A stretch of 64,000 nucleotides of DNA, taken from positions 47,052 to 111,051 of the forward strand of contig NZ_CAUYTL010000006.1 of the NCBI RefSeq assembly GCF_963575615.1, given 5' to 3'. The stretch's first letter is position 1. The number at the start of each line of letters is the position of its first letter. This stretch comes from Listeria_A hofi. GTDB lineage: Bacteria > Bacillota > Bacilli > Lactobacillales > Listeriaceae. A model generated the notes under the pieces. It searched no databases. It worked only from the letters and a program-made list of their open reading frames with translations, and was not told where the DNA came from. Positions 7,088-15,777 of this stretch are shown one piece after another. The translations under genes and the position numbers were made by a program.

Positions 7088-7532
7088 TGCCTATTTTAAT
7101 GCAAGGAACATCCATTATATTATCATTTGTGAATAAATGTGCAATAAACTGATAGTACTTAACTAAGCCGTCTGTCTCATTTTATCCCTCCATGTTTTCC
7201 CTTATGAAAATAGAACCAAAAGAACTAAACAAATTTAGGCTGAAATGAGATAGAATAAGAATTAGATAAAATTTATTCTAATTAGACGACTCTTTCATAT
7301 TTATGTGAGAAAATAGACAAAGTGTGAAAATAGAAATATTTCTTGCGGAATAGGGGATTTTCGCATTTGTTCTTTCTCTGCGTAAACATTTGTGAACTAA
7401 AATACAACCGAGCGTAATTGTATTCACTGTTTTTCACAAGTGATTAATGTGTATAGTAAAGAGTCGGCCAATTATAATAACACAAAACAAAAGGGATTAA
7501 ATGCCCGAATATCACAAAAAGGAGGAAAAAAG
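7088..7532 (+). promoter_or_regulatory. cyd operon upstream region with Rex-like sites
   Basis: A 445-base gap without a gene. Half-sites of the redox repressor Rex (consensus TTGTGAA...TTCACAA) occur three times: TTGTGAATAAATGTGCAA at 7127-7144, TTGTGAACTAAAATACAA at 7390-7407 (about 13 of 18 positions), and TTTTTCACAA ending at 7439. Bacillus cyd operons are known to be Rex-controlled through several boxes. I could not single out one -35/-10 pair with confidence. Confidence 0.5.
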
Positions 7533-8957
7533 GTGGATAAACTTTTCTTAGCTAGACTTCAATTCGGATCAACAACTGTGTTCCATTTCTTATTTGTACC
7601 ACTTTCTATTGGACTTGTATTTATGGTTGCTCTCATGGAAACGTTGTATGTTGTGAAGAAAAAAGAAGTCTACAAAAAAATGTCGAAGTTCTGGGGGCAT
7701 TTGTTCTTAATTAACTTCGCTGTTGGGGTTGTAACCGGGATTATTCAGGAGTTCCAATTTGGAATGAACTGGTCAGATTACTCGCGGTTCGTGGGGGATG
7801 TATTTGGAGCGCCACTTGCAATTGAAGCGCTACTTGCTTTCTTTATGGAATCAACGTTTATCGGGCTATGGATTTTCGGCTGGGACCGCTTGAATAAGAA
7901 ATTACATTTAATGTGTATTTGGCTTGTTGCACTGGGCACGGTTTTTTCTGCGTTCTGGATCTTAGCAGCAAACTCGTTCATGCAACATCCAGTAGGGTTC
8001 CAAGAAATTAATGGTCGTGCGGAAATGAATGATTTCTGGGCGCTTATTACGAATGGACAGTTACTTGTGGAGTTCCCACACGTTATTTTTGGTGCGTTCG
8101 CGACCGGGGCATTCTTTGTGGCTGGGGTCAGCGCATACAAATTACTTAAAAAGCAAGATGTGGACTTTTTCCGTAAGTCGTTCCAAATCGCGCTTGTGCT
8201 CGTTATTATTGGTGGTTTTGGTACGGCCTTTAGTGGTCACCAGCAAGCACAATATCTCGTTAAAACACAACCGATGAAAATGGCTGCAACGGAAGGGATT
8301 TGGGAAGATACAGCCGATCCGGCACCGTGGACGATGATCGCGGGTATTGATGTTGATAACCAGAAAAATACGTGGGAAGTCAACATTCCCTATGCGCTAA
8401 GTTTCCTTTCGTACTCGACGTTCTCTGGCAGTGTGCAAGGTATGAAATCGCTACAAGCAGAGTATCAAGAGAAGTACAAAGATCGTTTCGGGGCGGATAT
8501 GAACTACATTCCTCCTGTTAAAACGTCATTCTGGAGCTTCCGTATTATGGTGCTTTCTGGTATGTTGATGATTCTATTCGGCTTGTGGGGAGCTTTCCTT
8601 GCATGGCGTAAAAAACTAACAACGTCAAAATGGTATCTACGTTTGATGATTCCGATGATTGCTTTCCCATTCATCGCGAACTCAATGGGCTGGATTATGA
8701 CGGAAGTTGGGCGTCAACCGTGGGTAGTCTTTGGCTACATGTCAACGGCAGACGGGGTTTCACCGAACGTTTCGGCGGGCTCGATATTGTTCTCGCTCAT
8801 TGCGTTTTCGGCGATTTATTTAGCGCTCGCGATTGTACTCGTGTGGCTATTTGTTCGTGAAATTAAGGCTGGACCTGACGCGCATAATCATGATAAGAAA
8901 AAAGGCAAAAAAGCGCCTGCGTCTGTCGATCCATTTGATTTAAAGGGGGCGAATTAA
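7533..8957 (+). CDS. cydA: cytochrome bd ubiquinol/menaquinol oxidase subunit I
   Basis: A 474-residue haem-bearing subunit of the bd oxidase, which oxidises menaquinol and reduces oxygen to water in the membrane. The sequence follows B. subtilis CydA closely: ARLQFGSTTVFHFLFVPLS at the N-terminus (His18 a haem ligand), NFAVGVVTGIIQEFQFG, the GWDR turn, and GRAEMNDFWALI in the quinol (Q-loop) region, which is the short type of Gram-positives. I chose GTG 7533, seven bases after AAGGAGG. The frame extends to 7440, but that extension has no ribosome site and would add 31 residues absent from homologues. First gene of cydABCD. Confidence 0.95.
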   Translation: MDKLFLARLQFGSTTVFHFLFVPLSIGLVFMVALMETLYVVKKKEVYKKMSKFWGHLFLINFAVGVVTGIIQEFQFGMNWSDYSRFVGDVFGAPLAIEALLAFFMESTFIGLWIFGWDRLNKKLHLMCIWLVALGTVFSAFWILAANSFMQHPVGFQEINGRAEMNDFWALITNGQLLVEFPHVIFGAFATGAFFVAGVSAYKLLKKQDVDFFRKSFQIALVLVIIGGFGTAFSGHQQAQYLVKTQPMKMAATEGIWEDTADPAPWTMIAGIDVDNQKNTWEVNIPYALSFLSYSTFSGSVQGMKSLQAEYQEKYKDRFGADMNYIPPVKTSFWSFRIMVLSGMLMILFGLWGAFLAWRKKLTTSKWYLRLMIPMIAFPFIANSMGWIMTEVGRQPWVVFGYMSTADGVSPNVSAGSILFSLIAFSAIYLALAIVLVWLFVREIKAGPDAHNHDKKKGKKAPASVDPFDLKGAN

Positions 8958-8958
8958 G

Positions 8959-9972
8959 ATGGAATTAAACGAACTGTGGTTCCTTTTAGTTGCTGTGCTT
9001 TTCATCGGATTCTTTTTCTTGGAAGGCTTTGATTTCGGTGTTGGGATTTCGACTCGTTTTGTTGCTCGGAATGATTTGGAGCGTCGTGTTTTGATTAATA
9101 CGATTGGTCCGTTCTGGGATGCGAATGAGGTTTGGTTGCTGACGGCTGGGGGTGCGATTTTTGCGGCGTTTCCTAACTGGTATGCGACGATGTTTAGTGG
9201 GTATTATATTCCACTTGTGTTCTTCTTGCTGGCGCTCATTGGTCGCGGTGTTTCGTTTGAATTCCGCGGGAAACATGACACGAAGGCTTGGGTGAAGACG
9301 TGGGATTGGGTTATTTTTATCGGTAGTATTTTGCCTCCGTTCTTACTTGGCGTCTTGTTCTCGTCCCTTGTTGCGGGAATGCCGATTAATAGTGAGATGA
9401 ATATGAATGCAGGATTCTTTGATTACATTACGCCGTTCTCGCTTATGGGTGGGTTGACGGTAACGCTGATTTGTTACTTCCATGGTTTGCTATTTATTAC
9501 GCTTCGTACGCATGATGATCTTCGTGAGCGCGCGACTCGTATTGCCAAACGGATGTGGTTTGTAACAGTTCCTGTGCTTGCTATTTTTGTGGTGATGGCG
9601 TTCTTCTATACAGATATTTTCCAAGTTCGCCCGATTTTGTTACCGATTATGATAGGTGCAACGGTCGTGTTCTACGTAATCTCTGCGCTTGCGCTTTGGA
9701 AGGGGCGCGAAGGTTGGGCGTTTGCCTTTAGTGGACTTGGAATTGTTGGGACGATCGGTGCGATTTTTGCAGGATTGTTCCCGCGTGTCATGATTAGTTC
9801 AACGAGTTCGTTGTATGATTTGACGATTCATAATGCAGCATCCGGCGATTATTCGCTAAAAGTAATGACAATCGTGGCTCTGACGCTTTTGCCGTTCGTA
9901 CTAGGTTATCAAATCTGGAGCTATTATGTGTTCCGCAAGCGTGTATCCAGTAAGGAGAAAATGACGTACTAA
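8959..9972 (+). CDS. cydB: cytochrome bd oxidase subunit II
   Basis: A 337-residue membrane subunit pairing with CydA. Hallmarks are FFFLEGFDFGVGIS near residue 20, IGPFWDANEVWLL near residue 50, and a conserved series of about eight to nine hydrophobic helices. The ATG follows cydA by one base with AAAGGGGGC upstream, so the two are translationally coupled. The last codon overlaps the start of the next gene (TAATG). Confidence 0.95.
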   Translation: MELNELWFLLVAVLFIGFFFLEGFDFGVGISTRFVARNDLERRVLINTIGPFWDANEVWLLTAGGAIFAAFPNWYATMFSGYYIPLVFFLLALIGRGVSFEFRGKHDTKAWVKTWDWVIFIGSILPPFLLGVLFSSLVAGMPINSEMNMNAGFFDYITPFSLMGGLTVTLICYFHGLLFITLRTHDDLRERATRIAKRMWFVTVPVLAIFVVMAFFYTDIFQVRPILLPIMIGATVVFYVISALALWKGREGWAFAFSGLGIVGTIGAIFAGLFPRVMISSTSSLYDLTIHNAASGDYSLKVMTIVALTLLPFVLGYQIWSYYVFRKRVSSKEKMTY

Positions 9973-11687
9973 TGGGTAGAGATTTATTGAAATACCAAGG
10001 TATAAAACCAATCCTTGCCATGCTAGCCGTCCTGACAATCGTTCAGGGCGCGGCTATCATTGCGATGGCGAAATACTTAGCAACTGCGATTACGACACTG
10101 TTTCACGGAGATTCGTGGGCAGACGCGCTGTTCGATTTAGGCCTCTTTGCGGGGGCTTATCTCGTACGGCATTTTTTGAATGTATGGAAACGCAAAATTG
10201 TATATGACTATGCCGCAAAAACGGGAACTGCGATGCGTGAGTCTTTGCTTTCTAAACTGTTTCTACTTGGGCCGCGATTTACGAGTGCGGAAGGGACAGG
10301 AAAAGTGGTGACGATGGTCATGGAAGGTGTCGCTGATTTCCGTCGTTATTTGGAGTTATTTTTGCCGAAGTTGATGAACATGTCGATTATTCCGGCGATG
10401 ATTTTAATCTACGTATTTATGGAAGATACGACATCGGGCGTGATTCTAATTTTGACGTTACCGATTTTGATTCTATTTTTGGTGATGATTGGGCTGGCAA
10501 CGAGGGCTCAAGCGGATCGCCAGTTTGAGACGCACCGGGTTTTGTCGAATCATTTTGTGGATTCATTAAAAGGACTTGAAACGCTCAAGTATCTCGGGAT
10601 TAGTCGCTCGCATGAGGGGAATATTGCGAAAGTGAGTGAGGATTATCGAAAAGCGACGATGGGGACTTTGCGGATGGCGTTTTTGTCTTCGTTTGCGCTG
10701 GACTTCTTTACGATGCTTTCGGTCGCAACGGTGGCGGTGTTTCTTGGGCTAGGCTTGATTGAGTCGACGATGATTTTGCAGCCGGCACTCGCGATTCTTA
10801 TTTTAGCTCCGGAGTACTTTTTACCAGTTCGTGAGGTTGGTTCGGACTATCATGCGACGCTGGATGGGCAGGAGGCTGGACGTGTGATTCAGGAGATTAT
10901 TGACAAGGATATGACGGAGGTTGTGACTGGTCAAGTTTTGGATTATGACGCAAGTACATCATTTACTTTGGAAAATGTGACGGTGCAGCACCAGCCGGAT
11001 TCGCCGATATCGCTTGATGCGGCAAATTTTACGGTGTCGGGTTTTGAAAAAATCGGTATTATCGGTGCGACGGGGGCTGGGAAGTCAACGATGATTGATG
11101 TTTTAAGTGGTTTTTTGGAACCGACAGATGGTGCATTTTTGTGGAATGAGGAGGAGCGTGTGGGGTTGCGTGATGCGGCTTGGCAGAGTCAGGTGACGTA
11201 TATTCCGCAACATCCTTATTTGTTCCATGAGACTGTACGGGAAAATATTCGATTTTATGCGCCGGATAGTGATGATGCAGCGGTGGAGCAGGCGGCGAAT
11301 GCGGCTGGGTTGCGTGATTTAGTTGCGGAGCTTGATGAGGGTTACGATACGCTTGTTGGTGAGGCTGGGCGCATACTTAGTGGCGGTCAGGAGCAACGGA
11401 TTGCGATTGCGCGGGCGTTTTTGAGTGATCGCCGGATTGTGCTGATGGATGAGCCGACTGCGCATTTGGATATTGAGACGGAGTATGAGTTGAAGCAGCC
11501 GATGCTTGATTTGTTCGCGGATCGTCTTGTCTTTTTTGCGACGCATCGGTTGCATTGGATGCTTGAAATGGACCGGATTATTGTGCTTGATCATGGCGCG
11601 ATTGTGGAAGTTGGCACGCACGCAGAATTGCTCGCGAAAAATGGCTTTTATGCGAAATTAATCAAAGCCCAATTGGAGGAGATCTAG
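9972..11687 (+). CDS. cydD: cysteine/glutathione-type ABC exporter subunit of the cyd operon (CydD type; called CydC in Bacillus)
   Basis: A 571-residue half-transporter with six membrane helices (about 1-310) and a nucleotide-binding domain. Walker A is GATGAGKST (near residue 365), the signature is LSGGQEQR, and Walker B is IVLMDEPTAHLD. With its partner it exports thiols needed for haem insertion and assembly of cytochrome bd. It overlaps cydB by one base (TAATG). Naming differs between E. coli (first subunit CydD) and Bacillus/Listeria (first gene cydC). The C-terminal ATPase half is unusually rich in G and T at third positions, like the next gene. Confidence 0.9.
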   Translation: MGRDLLKYQGIKPILAMLAVLTIVQGAAIIAMAKYLATAITTLFHGDSWADALFDLGLFAGAYLVRHFLNVWKRKIVYDYAAKTGTAMRESLLSKLFLLGPRFTSAEGTGKVVTMVMEGVADFRRYLELFLPKLMNMSIIPAMILIYVFMEDTTSGVILILTLPILILFLVMIGLATRAQADRQFETHRVLSNHFVDSLKGLETLKYLGISRSHEGNIAKVSEDYRKATMGTLRMAFLSSFALDFFTMLSVATVAVFLGLGLIESTMILQPALAILILAPEYFLPVREVGSDYHATLDGQEAGRVIQEIIDKDMTEVVTGQVLDYDASTSFTLENVTVQHQPDSPISLDAANFTVSGFEKIGIIGATGAGKSTMIDVLSGFLEPTDGAFLWNEEERVGLRDAAWQSQVTYIPQHPYLFHETVRENIRFYAPDSDDAAVEQAANAAGLRDLVAELDEGYDTLVGEAGRILSGGQEQRIAIARAFLSDRRIVLMDEPTAHLDIETEYELKQPMLDLFADRLVFFATHRLHWMLEMDRIIVLDHGAIVEVGTHAELLAKNGFYAKLIKAQLEEI

Positions 11688-13430
11688 ATGAGACAAAGTA
11701 GCTGGATTGGTCCTTATATTAAACAAAATCGGATGCTTTTCCTCTGGGTTATTTTGCTTGGTTTGCTAACAGTATTTTCAACGGGGGCGTTGATGTTTAC
11801 GTCGGGGTATTTGATTTCGACAGCGGCAACGATTCCGGAGACGATTTTATTGATTTATGTACCGATCGTTGGGGTTCGGGCATTTGGGATTATGCGTGCG
11901 GTATCGCGGTATATTGAACGATTGGCGAGTCATTCGCTCGTTTTGCGAATTTTGGCTAAGATGCGTGTGCGTTTGTATCGTATTATTGAACCGCAGGCGT
12001 TATTGATGCGTTCGCGTTATCGGACGGGCGATATTTTGGGGCTGTTATCGGATGATATTGAGCATTTGCAAAATTATTATTTGACGACGCTATTGCCGAA
12101 TATTGTAGCGATGGTTTTGTATGGCGGTATTGTGATCTCACTCGGCGTCTTTTCGATACCGTTCGCGATTTTATTTTTCGCCTATATTGCTTTGCTTGTG
12201 CTTGTGATGCCTTGGGTTTCGTTGCTTTATGCCCGTGGGAAAAATGCGTACATGAAGCAGGAGCGGAATAAGTTGTATCAAAAATTCACGGATGCGGTAT
12301 TCGGGATTAGTGACTGGATGTTTAGTGGACGTGAAAAAAACTTTATTGCGAGTTATGAGGCGGATGAGAAGTTGCTTTTGGCAGCAGAGACGAAGCAGGC
12401 GCGTTTTGCGTCGTTGCGGGACTTTGTTGGGCAACTGATTATCGGTGTCATGGTGCTTTCGATGGTGTATTGGACGAATCGGCAAGCTGTGGATGGCGTT
12501 TTTGAGCCAACATTTATTGCAGCGTTCGTGTTGGCGATTTTGGCATTATCGGAGAGCTTTATTCCGGTGAGCAATGCAGTCAGTGATGGCTCGCTTTATA
12601 AGGATTCGATTACGCGATTGGAAGAAATTGAAGATGCAGAACTTCTGACTTGGGAAGAGGAAGGGGCGCTTGAAAAAATCGCTATTGATACGGAAAATGT
12701 GACTTTGCGCACGGAGAAACTGACTTTTAGTTACGCGGAATCGAAGGCACCGGTTTTACGTGATTTGGATTTTGAGTTGAAGCAGGGCGAGAAGGTCGCG
12801 ATTTTGGGTCGGAGTGGTACTGGGAAATCGACTTTTTTGAAATTAGTGCAAGGAGCTTTGACGCCGACATCCGGAAGGGTAACGTTGAATGGAGATGATG
12901 TCGCAAGGCTCAGACCGCAAATCGCGGAGATGATTTCGATGCTGAATCAGAAGGCGCATTTGTTTAATACAACCGTTTTGAATAATATTCGGATGGGTAA
13001 TCAGGATGCAACGGATGAGGAAGTGGCGGAAGTTGCGAAACAGGTGAAGCTGCACGACTTCATTATGAGTATGCCGGATGGTTATCGGACGCAGATGACG
13101 GAGATGGGCGCGCGTTTTTCTGGTGGCGAACGACAACGGATTGCGCTGGCTCGGATTTTGCTGCAGGATACACCGATTGTTGTGCTGGATGAGCCTACTG
13201 TTGGGCTTGATCCGATTACGGAGAAGGAATTGCTCGGCACGATTTTTGAGACGCTGCAAGGAAAGTCGCTCGTTTGGGTGACGCATCATCTTGTTGGTGT
13301 GGAGAAAATGGATCGGGTGTTGTTCTTGGAAAATGGTGATGTGATTATGGACGGGACGCATCAGGAATTGTTACAGACCGAAGAGCGGTATCGTCACTTG
13401 TATGAATTGGATCGTCCGATTAAATTATAA
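11688..13430 (+). CDS. cydC: cysteine/glutathione-type ABC exporter subunit of the cyd operon (CydC type; called CydD in Bacillus)
   Basis: A 580-residue half-transporter that forms the heterodimer with the preceding product. Membrane domain about 1-310, then Walker A GRSGTGKST, signature FSGGERQR and Walker B IVVLDEPTVGLD. The family-specific early segment ISTAATIPETILLIYVPIVGVRAFG matches CydC. The ATG follows the previous stop with no gap, with GGAGGAG overlapping the end of the previous gene. Last gene of cydABCD, followed by a terminator. Confidence 0.9.
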   Translation: MRQSSWIGPYIKQNRMLFLWVILLGLLTVFSTGALMFTSGYLISTAATIPETILLIYVPIVGVRAFGIMRAVSRYIERLASHSLVLRILAKMRVRLYRIIEPQALLMRSRYRTGDILGLLSDDIEHLQNYYLTTLLPNIVAMVLYGGIVISLGVFSIPFAILFFAYIALLVLVMPWVSLLYARGKNAYMKQERNKLYQKFTDAVFGISDWMFSGREKNFIASYEADEKLLLAAETKQARFASLRDFVGQLIIGVMVLSMVYWTNRQAVDGVFEPTFIAAFVLAILALSESFIPVSNAVSDGSLYKDSITRLEEIEDAELLTWEEEGALEKIAIDTENVTLRTEKLTFSYAESKAPVLRDLDFELKQGEKVAILGRSGTGKSTFLKLVQGALTPTSGRVTLNGDDVARLRPQIAEMISMLNQKAHLFNTTVLNNIRMGNQDATDEEVAEVAKQVKLHDFIMSMPDGYRTQMTEMGARFSGGERQRIALARILLQDTPIVVLDEPTVGLDPITEKELLGTIFETLQGKSLVWVTHHLVGVEKMDRVLFLENGDVIMDGTHQELLQTEERYRHLYELDRPIKL

Positions 13431-13442
13431 GTAGAGTATTAA

Positions 13443-13489
13443 AAAGGCCTGTTTTTGTTGTTTTTGACAATGAGAACAGGTTTTTTTAT
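13443..13489 (+). terminator. cydABCD terminator
   Basis: CCTGTTTTTGTTG pairs imperfectly with CAATGAGAACAGG and is followed by TTTTTTTA. Confidence 0.7.
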
Positions 13490-13612
13490 GTTGTGATAAA
13501 GTTGATATTTGCATTAGGAAGTTTACTTTGAGTGTGCAAAAAAATAGTAGACATCGATGCGTTGCAGGAGAGTATATTGTGATGCATGTGATTTTTTTAC
13601 GTTAAGAAAAGC

Positions 13613-13641
13613 TTTACATTTACGGTTAAGTTTTATATAAT
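13613..13641 (+). promoter_or_regulatory. promoter of the ROK-like regulator operon
   Basis: TTTACA (13613-13618), 17 bases, then a perfect TATAAT (13636-13641). Confidence 0.75.
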
Positions 13642-13647
13642 TAAGGA

Positions 13648-13659
13648 ACTTAATTAAGT
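13648..13659 (+). promoter_or_regulatory. palindromic operator candidate, ACTTAATTAAGT
   Basis: A perfect 12-bp palindrome beginning seven bases after the -10, covering the expected transcription start. This is a typical place for autorepression by the regulator encoded just downstream. Confidence 0.45.
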
Positions 13660-13690
13660 GTTTTAAATATGTTTTGAAGTGGTGAAATAA

Positions 13691-14683
13691 ATGGAAAATA
13701 AGCATGTGGTGAAAGTCGCGAATTTGGATAAAGTCAGGAGTGTTTTGTTCAAACATGGTTCAGCGACGAAAGCGAAGTTGGCGAGTGAGTCGGATATAAG
13801 TAGGGTTACGGTGAATGGGCTTGTCAAAGAACTAGTGGAGGCTGGCGAGTTTATCGGTGGGGAATTGATTCATCCTAAAATTGGCCGTCCGTCTGTGCAT
13901 TATCATTTTAACTATAATTTTGAGCACTATATGTTAATTTCGATTCAAGAGGCGGCTGGGAAATTACATATTATTGCTCGCGTTGTGAACATGCGTGGGG
14001 ATGTGAAACTGAGGAAATGTTATCCGATGGAAGAGGTAGAAGTAGGTGTAGTTGTAGATGCTGTCAAAGAAATTTTGACAGAAAAAATAGCGGTTACAAG
14101 CATTGCAATCTCGATTCCTGGCAAGACAATTGGTTCTAAAATTGCGGTTAGTTGGCGCAATGCACTCAACGGTTGGGATTTGGAGACAGAGATAGGGGAC
14201 AGATTTGGAATCCCTGTTTATGTGGAGAATGACGCAAATCTTGCAACGATTGGTTACTGCAAAGCGGTGAAAGTTCCTGAAACAGATTATGTAGTTGGAA
14301 TTTATTATTTGCCGATGAGTATGCCAGGCACGAGTCTCTTTCACAATAATCGGCTTTTCAGAGGTCAAGATGGCTTGGCGGGGGAAGCCCGGTATTTGCC
14401 ACAGTTGATTGGTCAAGAATGTGCAAGTTCGTTTGATGAATCGGTGCAGAATTTGTTGGAGATTATCGGTATTTACAATAGTCTTTTGGCGCCGCATACA
14501 TTTGTGATTCATATGGCGGGGCTGAGCCAGGCCGAGTTTGAGTTGCGAATATCTGAGAATGGGATTTTGCAAGATCAGCCGAACAAGGCACAATTTTTCT
14601 GCGCGGATTCTTTTGATGAGGATGTCATGGCGGGCTTACAGTGGCTCGCGATGTCAGGTGTAGCGTATCTCACCCTGAAATAG
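13691..14683 (+). CDS. ROK-family-like transcriptional regulator lacking the zinc motif
   Basis: A 330-residue protein with an N-terminal winged helix-turn-helix (residues about 10-60: KVRSVLFKHGSATKAKLASESDISRVTVNGLVKEL), then an ASKHA-like domain with VTSIAISIPG (near 137) and VYVENDANLATIGY (near 178), the usual ROK sugar-pocket segment. The ROK zinc signature (C-x-C-G-x-x-G-C) is absent; the corresponding region reads GQECASSFDES. It is therefore probably a sensor that neither phosphorylates sugar nor binds zinc in the standard way. It leads a four-gene operon with an unknown small protein, a HAD phosphatase and an MFS transporter, so it likely controls uptake and handling of a sugar phosphate. 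The effector is unknown. Confidence 0.7.
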   Translation: MENKHVVKVANLDKVRSVLFKHGSATKAKLASESDISRVTVNGLVKELVEAGEFIGGELIHPKIGRPSVHYHFNYNFEHYMLISIQEAAGKLHIIARVVNMRGDVKLRKCYPMEEVEVGVVVDAVKEILTEKIAVTSIAISIPGKTIGSKIAVSWRNALNGWDLETEIGDRFGIPVYVENDANLATIGYCKAVKVPETDYVVGIYYLPMSMPGTSLFHNNRLFRGQDGLAGEARYLPQLIGQECASSFDESVQNLLEIIGIYNSLLAPHTFVIHMAGLSQAEFELRISENGILQDQPNKAQFFCADSFDEDVMAGLQWLAMSGVAYLTLK

Positions 14684-14698
14684 TGAGGAGTGTTGGCA

Positions 14699-14953
14699 AT
14701 GAGGGGATTGTTGAAAGTTGAGAACCACCAATGTCAGTGGGAGCATGATGTGCGTTGTAAGCTGTCGCAGAATAGTTTGTATATGATGGCGATTCAGCAG
14801 GAGTCGGATTATGTAACGATTATTCCAATCCATAAAATCTTGGCGACATACGAGTTAGGTAATCGTGCTGGGCTGAGATTTCAAGACGCTGGATTTACGT
14901 ATAGTATTCAAAATGAAGCATTGGTTGCAAAATTATGGGAAGCGGTGAAATAG
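14699..14953 (+). CDS. small protein of unknown function in the ROK/HAD/MFS operon
   Basis: An 84-residue protein with alternating strands and a C-terminal helix (NEALVAKLWEAVK), a length and outline that suggest a PH-like or GRAM-like small domain. I do not recognise the family. ATG 14699 is preceded by GAGGAG at nine bases; the upstream GTG 14690 is too close to that site. It lies 15 bases after the regulator and directly abuts the next start, so it is translated as part of the operon. Confidence 0.6.
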   Translation: MRGLLKVENHQCQWEHDVRCKLSQNSLYMMAIQQESDYVTIIPIHKILATYELGNRAGLRFQDAGFTYSIQNEALVAKLWEAVK

Positions 14954-15754
14954 ATGATTAAATTAGTGATTACGGATATGGATGGTACTTTTTTAGATAG
15001 CAAGGGCGAGTTCAATCGTGAATTGTACCAGGAAGTAAAGGAAATGATGATACGTAAAAATGTGGCTTTCGCAGCCTGTACTGGGAAACAATGTGATCGT
15101 GTGGAGCAACTATTTGGGCCAGAGGATACGAAAGATTTGTGGATTCTAGGTGACAGTGCAGCGCGGATTAAGCGAAACGGGGAGTTTGTCTATGAGTCAC
15201 TAATTAAGAATAAATTGGGGCTTGAGATGATTGCGAAATTGGAAGCGTATCGTCTAGATTATGTGATTATTGCTTGTACTTCGGCGGGGGCGATTGTGAA
15301 GGATACGGTTCCGGATGAGCTTTTTAATCGGATGAAATACTCGTATTCGGAATTGCGTCGGGTAGCTGATTTTAGTGAAATTGATGTTGATTTTGTGAAA
15401 ATTTCAATTTATGATGTGAAAGAAGATAGCTTTCAGACGCGGACACAATTGGAGGAATTTTTTGATAAGGCGTATATTGTGGCTTCAGAAGGGGCTTGGA
15501 TTGATATTTCGGATGTTGGCGTTCACAAAGGGACAACGGTGGCTAGGCTACAGGAGATTCTTGGCGTGACACATGATGAAACAATGGTCTTCGGTGATGG
15601 GCTGAATGATTTGGAGTTGATGGAGGCCGGGCTTTATAGTTTTGCGATGCGGAATGGTTTTCCCGAAACAAAAGAGGTAGCTAATTTTATCACACGGTCG
15701 AACGATGAGGATGGAGTATTGCGCACGATTAAGCAGATTTTAACATTGCAGTGA
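14954..15754 (+). CDS. Cof-type HAD-IIB phosphatase
   Basis: A 266-residue hydrolase that probably dephosphorylates a sugar phosphate or cofactor. Motif I DMDGTFLD (Asp nucleophile at residue 8), motif II-like AACTGK, motif III lysine region, and motif IV GDGLNDLELMEAG near residue 213 are all present, with a C2-type cap between. The ATG abuts the previous stop codon. Position between a ROK-like regulator and an MFS carrier suggests sugar-phosphate detoxification or turnover, which is inference. Confidence 0.88.
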   Translation: MIKLVITDMDGTFLDSKGEFNRELYQEVKEMMIRKNVAFAACTGKQCDRVEQLFGPEDTKDLWILGDSAARIKRNGEFVYESLIKNKLGLEMIAKLEAYRLDYVIIACTSAGAIVKDTVPDELFNRMKYSYSELRRVADFSEIDVDFVKISIYDVKEDSFQTRTQLEEFFDKAYIVASEGAWIDISDVGVHKGTTVARLQEILGVTHDETMVFGDGLNDLELMEAGLYSFAMRNGFPETKEVANFITRSNDEDGVLRTIKQILTLQ

Positions 15755-15777
15755 ACGTAGCAGAAAAAGGAGTTTAT

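Noticed and set aside
7088..7440. Signal recognition particle RNA or tRNA after tadA
   Set aside because: No GC-rich helix set, no GGAA-type tetraloop hairpin and no cloverleaf; the region is AT-rich and explained better as the cyd promoter.
13964..14593. 209-codon open frame on the minus strand
   Set aside because: It lies wholly antisense to the ROK-like regulator, has no ribosome site, and its composition is that of a shadow frame.
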